From Piscinibacter sp047602365 (GTDB lineage Bacteria > Pseudomonadota > Gammaproteobacteria > Burkholderiales > Burkholderiaceae_C), in NCBI GenBank assembly GCA_047602365.1, contig JASGHM010000002.1, forward strand, positions 930,001 to 994,000: DNA of 64,000 nucleotides. Direction: 5' to 3'. Positions 61,753-64,000 of this stretch are shown in pieces. Position numbers and translations under genes: made by a program. The notes beneath the pieces were generated by a model. It was not told the DNA's origin, searched no databases, and was given only the letters and a program-made list of their open reading frames with translations. The first letter of the stretch is position 1. Each line of letters opens with the position of its first letter.

Positions 61753-63717
61753 TTAGCGGCCGCGGCGGCCACCGCCGCCTCCGCCGCCACCACCCCCCCC
61801 ACCGAAGCCGCCGAAGCCACCCCCGCCACCGCCGCCGCGGCCGCCCCGGCCGCCACGGTTCTTGCGATGGAAGGCGTCGCCACCGATGTAGCCGACCGAG
61901 GTCTGCATCGGGTCGGGCTGCTTGGGCCCGCCCTTCTTGCCGCCACCACCGCCGCCGCCGCCGCCACCGCTGGGCTGGCCGCTGCCGCCGGGGCCGAAGC
62001 CGCCACCACCCTGCGCGAAGCCGCGCCCGCCGACGCGGCTGCGCGGGTTCTGCACGAAGCGCTTGTCGAAGGTCTGCTCGAGCGGGTTGGGGATCTTGGA
62101 CGGGTCGATGTCGAACTCGTCGTCGTCGAAATCGCCGCGCGGAGCTTCGTCTGTCGGCACCTCCTGGCGCGGACGCTGCGACTGCTGGCCGCGATTGCCG
62201 CGCTCGTTCTGCCGTGGGCCACGGTCGTTGCGCTGCTGCTTGTTGTTGCCGCCGCGGCCATCACGGCGCTCTTCGTTGCGCGGCTGCTCGCGGCCGGCAC
62301 CGCTGGCCAGCCGGCGGATCGCACGCACGTCGTCCGGGCCCAGATCGACCCACACACCACGCTTGAGCCCGCGCGGCAGCACGACGCTGCCGTAGCGGAT
62401 GCGGATCAGCCGGCTGACCGTCAGCCCGACGGCATCGAACAGCTTGCGCACCTCGCGGTTGCGACCTTCGGTGATGACGACGCGGTACCAGTGGTTGACA
62501 CCTTCGCCGCCGCCGTCCTCGATCGAGCGGAACGCGGCTGTCTGGCCTTCGATGTCCACACCCTCGAGCAGCTTGGCCTTGGCTTCCGGCTCCAGCGTGC
62601 CGAGCACGCGCACCGCGTACTCGCGCTCGACGCCGAAGCGCGGATGCATCAGCTGGTTGGCCAGTTCGCCCGAGGTGGTGAACAGCAGCAGGCCTTCGGT
62701 ATTGATGTCGAGCCGGCCGACCGATTGCCACTTGCCCTGCTGCAGGCGCGGCAGGCGGCGGAACACCGTCGGCCGCTGCTGCGGGTCGTCGAGCGTGACG
62801 ACTTCGCCGACCGGCTTGTGGTACGCGATCACGCGCGCCGGCGGCGGCTGGATGCGCACCTTGACCGGCTTGCCGTCGAGCGCGATGCGGTCACCGAAGG
62901 AGATGCGCTGGCCGACATGGGCCGGCTCGCCGTTCACCGTGATGCGGCCGTCGGTGATCATCTGTTCCATGTCGCGCCGCGAGCCCACGCCCGACTGCGC
63001 CAGCACCTTCTGCAGCTTGGGCGCGTCGGGCTCGGCGGCCAGCACACGCTTGTGCGGCTCGGCGGCGTCGCCCTCCGCGACAGCCGCAGCCTCGCCAGCC
63101 TCGGCCGGGGCCTCCGCAGCGGCCTCGATCGCCGCTTCGGGCTCGGCCTCCGCCGGCGCCTGGCCGGCCTCGTCGTAGGCGCCGGACAGCACCTCCGCGA
63201 ACAGTTCGCCGGTGCGCTCGGCCATCGCTGCCTGCTGCGCTTCCGGCGACACCTGCTCGCCGCGTCCTTCGCGCCCGCGGTCGCGGCGGCCACGGCGGCG
63301 GCCGCGCCGCCCGCCCTCACCAGCTTCGCCCGCGTCGGCGCCTTCACCTGCGTCGCCATCGTCGACCGACTCGGCCTCGGCCGCAGCGCCATCCTGTGCG
63401 GCCGCAACCGGCGGCGGCACGTCGCTCGACGACACCGGCACCGGCTCGGCGGGTGCCGGCGGCGCCGCGGTCTCGACGCTGACCGACACGGCTTCGGGCG
63501 CCGCCGGCGCAGCCTCCGCCGCCACCGCCTTGCGCCGGCGCGGCTTCGGCGCCGCTGCCGCTTCCTCGGCGGGCGCAGCACCTTCAGCCGTGCCCTCGGC
63601 TGGCACGGCCTTGGCCGCCACCCGTCGCTTGCGTGCGGGCTTCGGCGCGTCGGACTCGGTCGCCGGCGCGACCACCTCGTCGGGGGCTTCGGGCTGAGAC
63701 TCGGGCGGCAGGTTCAT
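61753..63717 (-). CDS. rluB: 23S rRNA pseudouridine synthase RluB with long extensions
   Basis: RluB makes pseudouridine 2605 in 23S rRNA. The core lies in the middle of this 654-residue protein: an S4 RNA-binding domain (LQKVLAQSGVGSRRDMEQMI near 232) and the catalytic Asp in VGRLDINTEGLLLF near 337. It is flanked by an N-terminal Ala/Glu/Pro-rich stretch of about 230 residues and a C-terminal Arg/Asn/Gly-rich tail of about 190 residues with long Gly runs and RGG-like repeats. E. coli RluB has only about 290 residues. The tail may bind RNA non-specifically. The ATG overlaps the scpB stop. Confidence 0.94.
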   Translation of the reverse strand: MNLPPESQPEAPDEVVAPATESDAPKPARKRRVAAKAVPAEGTAEGAAPAEEAAAAPKPRRRKAVAAEAAPAAPEAVSVSVETAAPPAPAEPVPVSSSDVPPPVAAAQDGAAAEAESVDDGDAGEGADAGEAGEGGRRGRRRGRRDRGREGRGEQVSPEAQQAAMAERTGELFAEVLSGAYDEAGQAPAEAEPEAAIEAAAEAPAEAGEAAAVAEGDAAEPHKRVLAAEPDAPKLQKVLAQSGVGSRRDMEQMITDGRITVNGEPAHVGQRISFGDRIALDGKPVKVRIQPPPARVIAYHKPVGEVVTLDDPQQRPTVFRRLPRLQQGKWQSVGRLDINTEGLLLFTTSGELANQLMHPRFGVEREYAVRVLGTLEPEAKAKLLEGVDIEGQTAAFRSIEDGGGEGVNHWYRVVITEGRNREVRKLFDAVGLTVSRLIRIRYGSVVLPRGLKRGVWVDLGPDDVRAIRRLASGAGREQPRNEERRDGRGGNNKQQRNDRGPRQNERGNRGQQSQRPRQEVPTDEAPRGDFDDDEFDIDPSKIPNPLEQTFDKRFVQNPRSRVGGRGFAQGGGGFGPGGSGQPSGGGGGGGGGGKKGGPKQPDPMQTSVGYIGGDAFHRKNRGGRGGRGGGGGGGFGGFGGGGGGGGGGGGRRGR

Positions 63718-64000
63718 GCTTCTGGTTCCGTCGGGGCGGCGTCGGCCGCAGGCTCGTTCTTCGGTTCGGCCGCCGTGGCGGCATCGGTGTCGGGGGCGGT
63801 GTGGACCTCGGTCGTGTCCGCGACTTCGGTCTCGTCGATGGCGGCGATGGTCACGCTGTCGGCGGGCGCCTCCAGGTCGAGCTGCAGTGCGCCCTGGGCC
63901 TCGATCAGCAGGCCCTGCTCGGGCAGCACGTCGGCAAGCATCGCGCCGGCAGCCGGCGCGCCGTCGAGCAGCGGCAGCTGCTCGAGGCTGGCCAGGCCGA
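63714..64000 (-). CDS. scpB: Segregation and condensation protein B, C-terminal fragment
   Basis: Only the last 95 codons are in the window. The stretch GLASLEQLPLLDG matches the end of the winged-helix domain of ScpB, the subunit that works with ScpA and SMC in chromosome condensation. The following 70 residues are Ala/Asp/Glu/Thr-rich and low in complexity. The stop overlaps the rluB start as ATGA; scpB-rluB is a common pair. Identification rests on the motif and gene order. Confidence 0.65.
   Translation of the reverse strand, partial: GLASLEQLPLLDGAPAAGAMLADVLPEQGLLIEAQGALQLDLEAPADSVTIAAIDETEVADTTEVHTAPDTDAATAAEPKNEPAADAAPTEPEA

Noticed and set aside
61780..62000. Gly-codon repeats as a CRISPR-like or satellite array
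   Set aside because: They are in-frame Gly/Arg codons of the rluB tail with irregular spacing, not repeats with spacers.

Overview
This window looks like core chromosome of a GC-rich betaproteobacterium of the order Burkholderiales, most likely in the Rubrivivax/Leptothrix/Methylibium neighbourhood. That placement is an inference from three things: very high GC with GC-ending codons; the order scpB-rluB-ndk-rlmN-pilW-rodZ-ispG-hisS-yfgM-bamB-der-hfq-hflX-hflK-hflC-DUF2065-hisZ-purA; and the run rpsB-tsf-pyrH-frr-uppS-cdsA-dxr-rseP-bamA-skp-lpxD-fabZ-lpxA-lpxB-rnhB. I see no phage, transposase, integrase, CRISPR array or obvious genomic island. No stretch longer than about 230 bases lacks a gene.

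Layout. (1) 1-7681, minus strand: alaA-hom-thrC (alanine and threonine synthesis) runs into molybdenum-cofactor genes mobB-moeA-moaD, an unrecognised secreted protein, moaE, and the start of crcB. (2) 7728-10505, plus strand: a small Mth938-domain gene, the peroxiredoxin bcp, a candidate short RNA or attenuator, and phoH. (3) 10522-14450, minus strand: an exported ATP-dependent DNA ligase, prpE and acuI (C3 acyl-CoA metabolism). (4) 14591-20104, plus strand: an NlpC/P60 hydrolase, a second cofactor cluster moaA-mobA-moeA, then panB-panC (pantothenate). (5) 20183-23641: ppsA and its regulator ppsR, divergent. (6) 23648-38640, minus strand: translation (rpsB, tsf, frr), nucleotides (pyrH), and the envelope supergroup for undecaprenyl phosphate, phospholipid, isoprenoid, outer-membrane assembly and lipid A. 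(7) 38803-43018, plus strand: an amidase, a D-amino-acid dehydrogenase and NAD(P)H-hydrate repair. (8) rnr, divergent from a tRNA-Leu(CAG) gene. (9) 45465-64000, minus strand: the second long core block listed above.

The genes are densely packed. About a dozen neighbours share a 1-8 base stop/start overlap (ATGA, GTGA, TTGA or TAATG), pointing to translational coupling. GTG or TTG starts decide several gene beginnings (thrC, mobA, uppS, DUF2065, hfq and bamB use GTG; alaA and hflX use TTG).

Five genes have a broken reading frame: alaA near 7195, the Mth938 gene near 7808, panB near 18695, the amidase near 39610 and hisS near 55824. panC has no in-frame stop. Because hisS is expected to be essential and the breaks fall in GC/CG-rich tracts, I think draft-sequence errors are more likely than real mutations, but reads are needed to decide. 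I did not find a clear new multi-gene system. The most interesting leads are the short transcript/leader in front of phoH (8718-8832), the secreted protein inside the moa operon (623-1645), the acuI-prpE pair, and the Tat-like exported ligase.
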